From Mycolicibacterium madagascariense (GTDB lineage Bacteria > Actinomycetota > Actinomycetes > Mycobacteriales > Mycobacteriaceae), in the NCBI RefSeq assembly GCF_010729665.1, contig NZ_AP022610.1:4526001-4590000 (forward strand): 64,000 nucleotides of DNA, given 5' to 3'. How positions within the stretch are numbered: position 1 is the first letter of the stretch; each line of letters begins with the position of its first letter. Of the stretch, positions 36,002 through 44,385 are shown piece after piece. The notes beneath the pieces are model-generated. The model was not told the origin of the DNA. It ran no database searches and worked only from the letters and a program-made list of their open reading frames with translations. The translations under genes were made by a program, and so were the position numbers.

Positions 36002-37321
36002 CAGACGCCGACACCGCTGACGATCATGTTCTGGCCCGAGTCGGCGTACGGCCCGACCAATCAATGCATCGGGCTCGCGGCGATCCTGCGCGACCGCGGG
36101 CACACGATCGTCTTCGCGGCCGAGAGCTCCTGGGCGGGCAAGCTCGCCCCCCTCGGATTCGTCGAGGAGCTGGTCGATCTCGCCGATCCCGCGCCTGCCA
36201 CAGACGTAGAGCAGGATGCCGGCAAGTTCTGGACCGACTTCATCACCGAGACGGCGCCGGAGTTTCGCAAACCCACCATCGACCAGCTGGCGTCGTTCGT
36301 CCAACCGACCTACCAGGCCCTCGTCGACGGCGCGAAGTATTGCGAACCGCGGCTGCGCGAGATCATCGCCACCCACCGACCCGACGTCATCGTCGAGGAC
36401 AACGTCGTGCTCTTTCCCGCGCTGGTGACCTCCGGGGCGCCGTTCGTCAGGATCGTCTCCTGCAGTCCGCTCGAGGTGCCAGGTCCCGGTGTGCCTCCGC
36501 CCTTCTCGGGGCTCCCGAGTGCCGACCGCTCGGACTGGGCGGCCTACCGTGCGGAGTTCGACCGCACCCACCGCGCCACGTGGGCCGAGTTCGACGCCTG
36601 GGTTCGCGATCAGGGGGCCGACGGTCTGCCCGAGCTGGAGTTCATGCCGCGCGCCAACGCCGCGAATCTCTACGTGTATCCGGCCGAGGCCGACTACGTC
36701 GACGAGCGTCCGCTCGACGACACCTGGACCCGGATGGACTCCAGCGTCCGCGAGACCGACGAGGACTTCGTCGTGCCGCCCCAGGTTGCCGAACGCCCCG
36801 AGGGCAGCGCGTTGATCTACCTGTCCCTCGGCTCCCTCGGTGGGGCCGACGTGGAGCTCATGCGGAGGCTGGTCGACGTGCTGGGCAGGACCCGTCACCG
36901 CTTCATCGTGAGCAAGGGGCCGCAAGCGGATCGGATCACCCTGCCGGACAACATGATCGGTGCTCAGATGCTGCCGCAGACAAAGGTCATCCCCCAGGTC
37001 GATCTCGTCATCACCCACGGCGGCAACAACACCACCACCGAGGCCCTGCACTTCGGCAAGCCGATGATCGTACTGCCGCTGTTCTGGGACCAGTACGAAA
37101 ATGCCCAGCGCATCGACGAACTCGGGTTCGGCGTGCGGTTGGACACCTACGCATTCACCGACGCGGAGTTGACCGACGCCGTGGATCGGCTGCTCGCCAA
37201 CGCCGAGCTGCGCGCCACGCTCGACGAGATCGGGAGCGCCATCCGCGATCGCGACGGCCTGCGCGTCGGTGCCGACGTCATCGAGCGGGTGGGCGCCCAG
37301 CACCGAGACTCGGTTGTCTGA
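35999..37321 (+). CDS. UGT/MGT-type glycosyltransferase (GT1-like)
   Basis: A 440-residue GT-B enzyme. The N-terminal domain opens IMFWPESAYGPTNQCIGLAAILRDRGH, and the acceptor domain has PDVIVEDNVVLFPAL. The C-terminal donor domain has LIYLSLGSLGG and the nucleotide-sugar motif THGGNNTTTEALHFGKPMIVLPLFWDQYENAQRI, where HGG and the DQ pair contact the donor. No signal peptide. The acceptor could be a lipid or small hydrophobic metabolite. Its TGA lies inside the kinase-like gene start region, so it is tightly coupled to it. Confidence 0.87.
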   Translation: MQTPTPLTIMFWPESAYGPTNQCIGLAAILRDRGHTIVFAAESSWAGKLAPLGFVEELVDLADPAPATDVEQDAGKFWTDFITETAPEFRKPTIDQLASFVQPTYQALVDGAKYCEPRLREIIATHRPDVIVEDNVVLFPALVTSGAPFVRIVSCSPLEVPGPGVPPPFSGLPSADRSDWAAYRAEFDRTHRATWAEFDAWVRDQGADGLPELEFMPRANAANLYVYPAEADYVDERPLDDTWTRMDSSVRETDEDFVVPPQVAERPEGSALIYLSLGSLGGADVELMRRLVDVLGRTRHRFIVSKGPQADRITLPDNMIGAQMLPQTKVIPQVDLVITHGGNNTTTEALHFGKPMIVLPLFWDQYENAQRIDELGFGVRLDTYAFTDAELTDAVDRLLANAELRATLDEIGSAIRDRDGLRVGADVIERVGAQHRDSVV

Positions 37322-38498
37322 CGCGCTCGATCTCACCGACGGCACGCGCCTCGTGATCGTCGGTGCCGGGCTGGCGGCGCTGCCCGAGGTGCGCGACGCG
37401 GACGGCCGCTGGCGGCGCGCCCTGGCCGGCGACGGTGTGGCCGAGGCCCTGCTCGACGTGCTGGCTCGCGGTTCGGGACAGTTGGGCAACTTTACGGTGA
37501 CGTCGTGGGTGACGCGGAAGGCGTTCGGCGAGAGGGCGATCGGCGTCGACCAGACCAACGAGTCGGTCGTCGTGGGCGAACTCGCCGTGGTCAAATGGGC
37601 AACCCACCTGCAGGAGGGTCCGCACCCGGCGCCGCGCCGGATCGCCGTCCTGCGCGACGCCGGCTTCACCGGGATGCCGACACCGTGGGGTCTCGTCACG
37701 TGGCGGTCCCCGAGCGGCGTGCAGACGATGGTGGCCAGCGTCGACGAGTATCTGCCCGGAGCGGTCGACGGGTGGTCCTGGGCCGTGGACCTCATCACCG
37801 CGGCCGTGCAGACCGGCACCGTGACACCGTTTCTCGACGCCGCCGCCGCCGTCGGCACGGTGATCGCCGAGCTGCACGGCGCGCTGTCCGGCACCGCCAC
37901 CGTCGCGTCGCCATCCGACGCCCGGCGATGGCGGGGTGACGCGCTCGACGCCCTGAACGTCGTCTGCGCCCTCGACGACGTCGCGAGCGTTCGGTGCGCG
38001 CGGGCGCGGCGAGACGAGATTGCGGCCATCCTCGACGACGTCGGCGCCGCCGACGGCACGCCCGTCCTCGAGGGCCACGGGGATCTGCACGTCGGGCAGG
38101 TGCTGCTCAGCGGCGGACGGTTCGCAGTGACGGACTTCGACGGCAACCCCGTGCTCACGGCGCAGGAGCGGATGTCGCCCGTTCCCGCCGCACTCGACGT
38201 CGCAGGCATGGCGCAGTCGCTTGCGCACGCGGCGATCGTTGCGGCGAAGTACGCCCACCTCGACCCCGCCATGCTCGCCGACGTCGACGCGTCGGGACGG
38301 GCGGCCTTCCTGGGCGCGTACGCGCAGCGGCTCCATGCACTCGGCCACGACGAACTGTACCGACCAGAACTGTTGCGCCCCTTCCGTCTACAGCAGGTAC
38401 TACGCGAGATCATCTATGCCGTTCGGCATCTCCCGCGGTGGGGGTACGTCGCCGACGCCGCGCTGCCCGCCGTGCTCGACGAGGGAGTGGCCCGGTGA
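37314..38498 (+). CDS. Maltokinase/glucosamine-kinase-like APH-fold enzyme
   Basis: About 394 residues. The N-terminal cap (1-70) is followed by SVVVGELAVVKWATHLQEGPHPAPRRIAVL, a nucleotide-binding beta sheet with Lys. The C-terminal lobe has the catalytic loop LEGHGDLHVGQVLL and the metal-binding VTDFDGNPVL. This pattern is that of the maltokinase-like actinobacterial glucosamine kinases; maltose or an aminoglycoside are other candidates. The start is uncertain: TTG 37314 overlaps the glycosyltransferase stop, and GTG 37269 is the longer option. Its TGA overlaps the GTG of the SIS gene. Confidence 0.75.
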   Translation: MSDALDLTDGTRLVIVGAGLAALPEVRDADGRWRRALAGDGVAEALLDVLARGSGQLGNFTVTSWVTRKAFGERAIGVDQTNESVVVGELAVVKWATHLQEGPHPAPRRIAVLRDAGFTGMPTPWGLVTWRSPSGVQTMVASVDEYLPGAVDGWSWAVDLITAAVQTGTVTPFLDAAAAVGTVIAELHGALSGTATVASPSDARRWRGDALDALNVVCALDDVASVRCARARRDEIAAILDDVGAADGTPVLEGHGDLHVGQVLLSGGRFAVTDFDGNPVLTAQERMSPVPAALDVAGMAQSLAHAAIVAAKYAHLDPAMLADVDASGRAAFLGAYAQRLHALGHDELYRPELLRPFRLQQVLREIIYAVRHLPRWGYVADAALPAVLDEGVAR

Positions 38499-39472
38499 AT
38501 CCCGACGCCTTCGCCGCCGACCTGCACCGCAAGCCCGAGGTCCTGCGTCGCCTCGCCGCCGCGTTGAGTGCAGGCAACCCGTGGGCCGAGGCGGTCCCGG
38601 CCGACACCGAGCGCGTGGTGCTGATCGGCATGGGCTCCTCGGCCTACGCGGGTGGTGTCGCGGCGGCGCGGATGCGGTCCCGCGGGCTGATCGCGACCTC
38701 GGAACTGGCTTCGTCGCAACTGCTTCCACGATGGGGCGCACGCACCACCGTCGTGGCGACCTCGGCGAGCGGCGGGTCCGTCGAGACCCTCGACGCCCTC
38801 GACCGCCTCGAGGGGACGACCCCCACCGTCGCCCTGACCAACACCACGGCCTCCGCGATCACCGAGCGGTGCGACGCCGTCGTGGACATGGGCGCCAAGC
38901 CCGAGGCAGGCGGTGTCGCGTGCCGCAGCTACCAGCACACGCTCGCCATGCTGCTGGCGCTGGAGTGCCACCTCACGGGGTCGAGTACGGCGGCGCTGGC
39001 CGAGACGGTCGCCGCGGCAGCAGCGGCATCGGCTTACCTCCTAGACACTGAAAGTGATTGGCGGCCACAACTTTCCGAACTCCTCCTGGGTCCGTCCGGC
39101 ACCCACCTGGCCGCACCCGCCCACCGTTTCAGCTCGGCCCAGCAGGGGGCGCTCATGTTGCGCGAGTGCCCACGCCTGCCTGCGGTCGGCTGCGAGACGG
39201 GTGACTGGAGCCACGTCGACGTGTACCTGACCAAGACGACCGACTACCGACTGCTCGTCTTCGCAGGTTCGCCATGGGAGACCCAGCTGGCGGAGTGGAC
39301 CACGGCGCGCGGCAGCACCGTCGTCGGGGTCGGGGCCGACGTCGCGGGCGCACGGGAAGTACTGCGGTACCCCGGCGACACCGACGACGACGTCCGGTTG
39401 CTCACCGAAGTGCTGGTCCCCGAACTCCTCGCCGCCGCAGCATGGCGATCGGCGGCGCCCAGCACGGCGTAG
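38495..39472 (+). CDS. SIS-domain sugar isomerase/deaminase-like protein
   Basis: A 325-residue protein with two SIS domains, as in the isomerase half of GlmS. The first has ERVVLIGMGSSAYAGGVAAARM and VVATSASGGSVETLDAL, with the Ser/Thr phosphate loop (TSASGGS). The second (about 185-320) contains FSSAQQGALMLRECPRLPAVGCETGDWSHVD. It is expected to bind an aminosugar phosphate such as glucosamine-6-phosphate. The glutaminase half is absent, so deamination or isomerisation is more likely than synthesis. Coupled to the kinase gene by GTGA. Confidence 0.8.
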   Translation: MNPDAFAADLHRKPEVLRRLAAALSAGNPWAEAVPADTERVVLIGMGSSAYAGGVAAARMRSRGLIATSELASSQLLPRWGARTTVVATSASGGSVETLDALDRLEGTTPTVALTNTTASAITERCDAVVDMGAKPEAGGVACRSYQHTLAMLLALECHLTGSSTAALAETVAAAAAASAYLLDTESDWRPQLSELLLGPSGTHLAAPAHRFSSAQQGALMLRECPRLPAVGCETGDWSHVDVYLTKTTDYRLLVFAGSPWETQLAEWTTARGSTVVGVGADVAGAREVLRYPGDTDDDVRLLTEVLVPELLAAAAWRSAAPSTA

Positions 39473-39550
39473 CACGACACCCGACGACTGCTCATCGACC
39501 ACGACGCCGCCGGGCGCATGTCACGCGCCACCGGCCAGCTGCCAGCCGCC

Positions 39551-40381
39551 TCACGCCCCAGGCGTCTCGGGCACGGCTGCCCCGCCGAGGAAGGCGTCGG
39601 CGAAGAGGTCGCAGCTGGCATCGAGATCCAACAGCGTCACGTGCGGGAAGTTCGATAGGCCCGGCCGCATGACGGTGTGCACCAGCACGGGGCTGATGAA
39701 CTGCTGGATCAACACCGGACCCGGAAGGTCGCGCAGGCGACCGCCCTTCACCTCGTCGTCGAGCCATGCGCCGATGATGGCGATCATCCGCAGCGCCCCG
39801 TGCTCGATGAGGACCCCGGCGCCGGGTCCAGCGGGCCGGGCCAGCGTCTCGGTCAGCACGGCCGAGAGCACGCGCGGTTCCCGCGAGCAGAGTTCGGCGA
39901 GCCCGCGATAGACCCGACGCACCGTCTCGCGCAGCCCGGTGGCCGTCGGATCGCCGAGTAGCGTCGTGACGTCGAGGGGCGGTATGTAGCGGTCGTAGAC
40001 GGCTTCGAGGAGGGCATCGCGACTGCCGAAGGTGGCGTACAGGCTTGGCATCGAGCAATCCGCCCGCGCCGCAACGGCTTCCAGCGTCGCCGCCGCGACG
40101 CCACCCGCACCGATGAGCGCAGCCGCCGCGTCGACGGCACGCAGCCGGACCGGCGGCCGACCGCCGGGATCGACGCCGAGGTCGCGGACGGCGTCGTCCA
40201 GCGCCGCTCGTGAGCCGCCCAGTTGCCGCAGCAGCGTGCTGCGCGAGACGCCGAGGGCGTGGGCGACGGCGACGATCGGCACGTCGGCGACGTCGCGGCC
40301 GAGGCGTTCCGCCGAGCGCAACGCGGCGTGCACCACCTCGGACGGCACGGGATTGGATCGTCGGACTCGGCGCCTCGGCAT
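39551..40381 (-). CDS. TetR-type regulator with two HTH modules
   Basis: A 276-residue regulator. The first HTH-like module (about 15-70) is VPIVAVAHALGVSRSTLLRQLGGSRAALDDAV. The second (about 78-135) is the standard TetR head: GVAAATLEAVAARADCSMPSLYATFGSRDALLEAVYDRY. A TetR_C-type helical ligand domain follows from about 140. Tandem heads are unusual. AAAGGA lies 8 nt before ATG 40381. It diverges from the desaturase operon over 137 bp containing a candidate palindromic site, and converges on the sugar cluster. Confidence 0.8.
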   Translation of the reverse strand: MPRRRVRRSNPVPSEVVHAALRSAERLGRDVADVPIVAVAHALGVSRSTLLRQLGGSRAALDDAVRDLGVDPGGRPPVRLRAVDAAAALIGAGGVAAATLEAVAARADCSMPSLYATFGSRDALLEAVYDRYIPPLDVTTLLGDPTATGLRETVRRVYRGLAELCSREPRVLSAVLTETLARPAGPGAGVLIEHGALRMIAIIGAWLDDEVKGGRLRDLPGPVLIQQFISPVLVHTVMRPGLSNFPHVTLLDLDASCDLFADAFLGGAAVPETPGA

Positions 40382-40446
40382 AGCGACGATCCTTTCCGCT
40401 GACACACCGATAGAGCCAGACCCTAGCGATGTTTCAAGCCGATCGA

Positions 40447-40465
40447 ATGCGGTAATCACCCGCAT
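40447..40465. promoter_or_regulatory. Candidate operator between tetR and the desaturase operon
   Basis: ATGCGG and CCGCAT arms flank a 7-nt centre (TAATCAC) in the 137-bp divergent gap, 66 bp from the TetR start and 54 bp from the reductase start. Binding by the adjacent TetR is inference from position. Confidence 0.35.
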
Positions 40466-40518
40466 CGGGCGCAGTGGTGCGGCTCACACTCTACCGGCGA
40501 CGTCGAAGGGATCACGAG

Positions 40519-41616
40519 ATGGCGGAACGCGGTGCTCAACCGCCGGTCCCACGGGGGCGTCGACTCTTTCTCCGCGCAATCAGCAACCTGTTCAAGCCGT
40601 TGCGTCCCGACGACTACCTGGAGATGATCAACCCGCTCTGGACGACCAAGGAGCTGCGCGGCAAGGTCGAACGCGTCGAGCCGCGAGGCTCGGAGGCCGC
40701 CAGCGTGCTGATCCGTCCTAGCTACGAATGGCCCGGTCACCAGCCGGGGCAGTACGTGCGGCTCGGGCTGGTGATCGACGGCAGGTATCACTGGCGGGCC
40801 TATTCGCTCACCTCGGATCCGCAACCCGATGACGGCCTGATCAGCGTCACGCCGAAGAAGGTCGACAGCGGCGTGGTGTCGCCGTACCTGGTGGAGAAGA
40901 TTCAGCCGGGCGAGGTGGTGCGGCTCGGGGAGATCGAGGGTCAGTTCACCCTTCCCGACCCCTTGCCCCGCAAGATGCTGTTCATCAGTGCGGGCAGCGG
41001 CATCACCCCGATCATCAGCATGCTGCGCAGCCTGGACCGTCGTGACGCGCTCGCCGACGCGGTGGTGCTGCACTCCGACCGCACGCGCGATCACGTGATG
41101 TTCCTGTCCACCCTCGAGGACCTCGAACGCCGTCACGACGGGGTGCGGCTCGACGTGCGGCTGACCTCCGAACGGGGACGCTTCTCGGCCGCCGAACTCG
41201 ACGAGGCGTGTCCGGATTGGCGTGAGCGGGAGGCGTTCTGCTCGGGCCCCGGTGAGTTGCTCGACGAACTCATCGACCACTGGAAGCACGACGGCGATCC
41301 GGACCGGCTGCACTACGAGCGGTTCCAGCCCAAGATCGGCGGCAACGCCGGCGCCGGTGAGGGCGGCACGGTCACCTTCCTCGACAGCGACGCCACCGCC
41401 GAATGTGGCGGTGACACACCGATTCTCGAAGCCGGCGAGAAGGAGGGCCTGCAGCTGGCCTTCGGCTGCCGGATCGGGATCTGCCATACCTGCACCGGCG
41501 TCCTCAAGTCGGGCAAGGTCCGCGACCTGCGCTCCGGCGAGGTCTCCGAGCCGACCGGCCAGGACATCCGCATCTGCATCCACGCCGCCGAGGGCGACGT
41601 GGAACTCGAACTATGA
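40519..41616 (+). CDS. Ferredoxin-type reductase partner of DesA3 (Rv3230c type)
   Basis: A 365-residue flavin/iron-sulfur reductase that passes electrons from NADPH to a fatty-acid desaturase. The FAD-binding motif is RAYSLTS near residue 95, and the NADP domain starts FISAGSGITPIISML. The C-terminal plant-type 2Fe-2S domain has FGCRIGICHTC and RICIHAA for the four cysteines. GAAGGG precedes ATG 40519 by 8 nt. The desA3-type gene begins 13 bp after its stop; the gene pair matches Rv3230c-Rv3229c. Confidence 0.9.
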   Translation: MAERGAQPPVPRGRRLFLRAISNLFKPLRPDDYLEMINPLWTTKELRGKVERVEPRGSEAASVLIRPSYEWPGHQPGQYVRLGLVIDGRYHWRAYSLTSDPQPDDGLISVTPKKVDSGVVSPYLVEKIQPGEVVRLGEIEGQFTLPDPLPRKMLFISAGSGITPIISMLRSLDRRDALADAVVLHSDRTRDHVMFLSTLEDLERRHDGVRLDVRLTSERGRFSAAELDEACPDWREREAFCSGPGELLDELIDHWKHDGDPDRLHYERFQPKIGGNAGAGEGGTVTFLDSDATAECGGDTPILEAGEKEGLQLAFGCRIGICHTCTGVLKSGKVRDLRSGEVSEPTGQDIRICIHAAEGDVELEL

Positions 41617-41629
41617 CGAAGGGAAGACC

Positions 41630-43024
41630 ATGACCATCACCGCACCGAGCCCACTGTCCCGACTCACCGAGCAGGAATTCGAGAAGCTCGCCAAGGAATT
41701 CGACGCAATCCACGACGAGGTGTTCGCCGAACTCGGCGACCGCGATCGCCACTACATCAAGACCGTCATCTCGGTGCAACGCCAGATCATCGTGGCCGGC
41801 CGCGTGCTGCTGCTCGCCTCCCGCGGGCGCACGCCGTGGCTGCTCGGGACCGCCTGCCTCAGCATGGCAAAGATCCTGGAGAACATGGAGCTCGGTCACA
41901 ACATCCTGCACGGGCAGTGGGACTGGATGAACGACCCGGACGTGCACTCCTCCGTGTGGGACTGGGACACCGCCTCGAGTGCCAAGTCCTGGAAGCACTC
42001 TCACAACTACATCCACCACACGTATACGAACATCCTGGGCAAGGACAAGGATCTCGGCTACGAGATCATGCGCATCGATCCCAATCAGCGGTGGCGTCCC
42101 AGCAACCTCGGGCAGCCGTTCTACAACTTCCTGCTGACGATCCTGTTCGAGTGGGGTGTCGCGGTGCACGACACCGACGTCGAGGGCCTGCTCCGCGGCG
42201 AGAAGACGTTCGCCGACCTCAAGGAGGACTTCAAGGCGATCGGCGGCAAGGCACGCCAGCAGATCGTCAAGGACTACGTCGGTTGGCCGCTGATCAGTGC
42301 GGGTGCGTTCGCGCTGGTGCAGTTGGCGCTACGGGGCCGGTTGGACCAACCGGAGCAGTCGCGGATCGGCAAGCGGCTACGGCGGATCTCGGGCCGCTCA
42401 CGCGTCGGCGCCACCGCCGACCTGATGGACCGCCTGCTGCCCGGCATCGAGAGCACCTACCTGCGGACGCTCGGGGCCAATGCGCTCGCCAACGTCATTC
42501 GCAACGTGTGGGCGCACGCCATCATCTTCTGCGGGCACTTCCCCGACCAGGCGTACACCTTCACGCAGGAGGAAGTGGAGAACGAGACCCGCGGCGGCTG
42601 GTACGTCCGTCAGCTGTTGGGGGCGGCCAACATCGAGGGCAGCCCGTTGTTCCACGTCATCAGCGGCAACCTCGGATACCAGGTGGAGCACCACCTCTTC
42701 CCCGACATGCCCAGTAGCCGCTACGCCGAGATCGCTCCGAAGGTCAAGGACATCTGCGAGCGTTACGAACTCCCCTACAACTCCGGCCGGTTCGGCAAGC
42801 AGTGGTTCACGGTGCACCGCACCATCTTTCGGTTGGCGTTCCCGGGTGGGACTCCGCGCTCGAAGCCAGGCCCCTACCGCAGCCCCGACCGCGCCGCAGG
42901 GCCCGCCGGCGACAGTGAGGCGCAGCGGTTCCGCAACCGCGTGCCCGCCGAACACCCGGCGGCAGGCCCAGAACACGAGTCCGGTGGCGTGGCGGTCGAA
43001 CCGCCGGCCCGCGGCAACGACTAG
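41630..43024 (+). CDS. desA3: Membrane acyl-CoA delta-9 desaturase
   Basis: A 464-residue membrane diiron desaturase that makes oleate from stearoyl-CoA. The three histidine boxes are GHNILH (His90, His94), HNYIHH (His125, His129, His130) and QVEHH near residue 348. Hydrophobic segments lie at 66-82 and 215-235, plus weaker ones before the third box. The last ~55 residues (GGTPRSKPGPYRSP to PARGND) are Pro/Arg/Glu-rich and disordered. It forms an operon with the reductase gene and is followed by a strong hairpin. Confidence 0.92.
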   Translation: MTITAPSPLSRLTEQEFEKLAKEFDAIHDEVFAELGDRDRHYIKTVISVQRQIIVAGRVLLLASRGRTPWLLGTACLSMAKILENMELGHNILHGQWDWMNDPDVHSSVWDWDTASSAKSWKHSHNYIHHTYTNILGKDKDLGYEIMRIDPNQRWRPSNLGQPFYNFLLTILFEWGVAVHDTDVEGLLRGEKTFADLKEDFKAIGGKARQQIVKDYVGWPLISAGAFALVQLALRGRLDQPEQSRIGKRLRRISGRSRVGATADLMDRLLPGIESTYLRTLGANALANVIRNVWAHAIIFCGHFPDQAYTFTQEEVENETRGGWYVRQLLGAANIEGSPLFHVISGNLGYQVEHHLFPDMPSSRYAEIAPKVKDICERYELPYNSGRFGKQWFTVHRTIFRLAFPGGTPRSKPGPYRSPDRAAGPAGDSEAQRFRNRVPAEHPAAGPEHESGGVAVEPPARGND

Positions 43025-43055
43025 GGGGTCGGGGGCGGGGGCGGGGGCGGGGGCG
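43024..43055 (+). repeat. G-run tract (possible G-quadruplex)
   Basis: Directly after the desA3 stop come five or more runs of five G separated by one or two bases (GGGGGTCGGGGGCGGGGGCG and onwards). The spacing fits an intramolecular G-quadruplex on the + strand. Confidence 0.6.
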
Positions 43056-43092
43056 CCGAATCACCACTCGCAGTTGGTGATTCGACGCCCCC
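43049..43092. terminator. Long GC-rich hairpin after desA3
   Basis: GGGGGCG and CGAATCACCA pair with TGGTGATTCG and CGCCCCC around an 8-nt loop, a stem of about 17 bp with one single-base internal loop. It lies between the convergent desA3 and 43189 genes. The left arm is part of the G-run tract. Confidence 0.75.
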
Positions 43093-43188
43093 GCGCCGTT
43101 CCTCGGCTCCAACCTCGATGACCCGCCTCGGCGAGAAGTTATTCTCTGACTTCTCGGCGCGGTAATCGTCCTTGCGCGTGAGTGGCGC

Positions 43189-43707
43189 TCAGCTACCCGG
43201 CAGTAGAACCGCCATGCCGCCCTTGTCCGTCGACCACTGCACGTGCTGGTCGTCGGCGATGACGTGTATCGCGACCTGTCTGTGCGGGCCGTCTCCGAGT
43301 GCGCATTCGGCGTCGCCCTCGTACCTGTTCGGGCCGACCTGGATCAGGACGACGTCGTACACCGTGATCGGGCCGTAGTCCGTCAACCCGTTGTCTGGAT
43401 CGCTGACGTACTTCTGCATACTGTCCTTGGTGGTCAGCTCAGTGTCTGCGAGCGCTGCGGCCGCATCGTCGGCGGCCTTCTTCGCTGCGGCCGCGTCCTC
43501 GGCCGCCTTGCGGTCGGCGGCGGCTGCGACGACGCCCGCTTGGTTAGCTGTGGCCGTGCCGGGCACCACCGTCACCACCGGCAGCAGCACCACCCCGGCC
43601 ACGACGATGACGACGAGCGTCAGCAGCGCGGCGCCGCCGTAGAGCCAGCGCCGATCCACCGGCTTGGTAACTTCTTCAACCCCCGTCACCCCTGCCCCAT
43701 CGTCCAC
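43189..43707 (-). CDS. Single-span membrane protein with Ala/Lys coiled coil
   Basis: A protein of about 172 residues. A short acidic start (VDDGAGVTGVEEV), RRWLYG, a membrane segment of about 24 residues (LLTLVVIVVAGVVLLPVVTVV), an Ala/Lys/Asp helical stalk (AAADRKAAEDAAAAKKAADD), then an external domain ending HVQWSTDKGGMAVLLPGS. The end domain looks like the small exported mycobacterial modules seen in Mce-associated-like proteins, but no family can be named. GTG 43707 has a strong GGGGGAAG; an open extension to 43851 is possible but Arg-rich. Confidence 0.65.
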   Translation of the reverse strand: MDDGAGVTGVEEVTKPVDRRWLYGGAALLTLVVIVVAGVVLLPVVTVVPGTATANQAGVVAAAADRKAAEDAAAAKKAADDAAAALADTELTTKDSMQKYVSDPDNGLTDYGPITVYDVVLIQVGPNRYEGDAECALGDGPHRQVAIHVIADDQHVQWSTDKGGMAVLLPGS

Positions 43708-43983
43708 GATCTTCCCCCTCCCCCGCGGTCGAATCAGGACCGTTTGTCCACGATAACGCCTACGAGGCTGCAGTGTCGGGCGCTTAGCGCGAGGGGCTTC
43801 GGTCGTCGTTCCGGCGGCGTCGTTCACCGGGTCTTGACGCGACGGCGCCAACCGTGCCGAAACCGGACTGGCGATGGCCGGTCGGGTGCTCTCGACGCCG
43901 CGGGACCTTGGACGCGAGCCGCGAGGTCGTCGAGCATCGTTGGTTGCTAGGCGCTGGGGTGCGACGTCCCGTCACGCGGAAGG

Positions 43984-44385
43984 TCAACCGATCGAGTCGC
44001 TGTATTCCGGACACATGTACGTGACCGATCCGACTACCCACGCTGCCGCATCGCTGGCGCTGTGGTTGTGGCGCATCAAGTCCCGGCCCACCTGCTGATT
44101 GGTCATGCCTACGTCGAACTCATTGCAGATGGCCCAACCCATGTCGAGACTGGCGTTCCGAAGGTCGGCGGTGTCCACGCTGTCGCCGTTGCGCTCGAGA
44201 TAGTCGAAGAAGCCGTTGACGTCGGTCCCAGGCCGCACACAATCGGGAGTAACGGCGTCATAGCAGTTGCCCGGCGAAGCCTTCGCGACGGCCGGAGAAC
44301 CGACGGTCACCGCCGGTACGACGATCACCGTCCCCATGAGCCACACGGTCGCTTTGATAGCCAGCCTGGTCAGCTGGTGACCCAT
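43984..44385 (-). CDS. DUF732-family exported protein
   Basis: A 133-residue protein. The signal peptide runs to about residue 36 (IKATVWLMGTVIVVPAVTVGSPAVAKA). The mature part has two N-terminal cysteines (GNCYDAVTPDCVRPG) and then the DUF732-like helical module: FFDYLERNG, MGWAICNEFDVGMTNQQVGRDLM, DAAAWVVGSVTYMCPEY. Four cysteines suggest two disulfides. The family is mycobacterium-typical and uncharacterised. ATG 44385 overlaps the end of the preceding DUF3761 gene by 16 bp. Confidence 0.78.
   Translation of the reverse strand: MGHQLTRLAIKATVWLMGTVIVVPAVTVGSPAVAKASPGNCYDAVTPDCVRPGTDVNGFFDYLERNGDSVDTADLRNASLDMGWAICNEFDVGMTNQQVGRDLMRHNHSASDAAAWVVGSVTYMCPEYSDSIG

Noticed and set aside
35810..38413. 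An 867-residue open frame on the minus strand.
   Set aside because: It is the antisense shadow of the MFS, glycosyltransferase and kinase-like genes; Ser/Arg-rich with no domain, and the + strand genes show full motifs.
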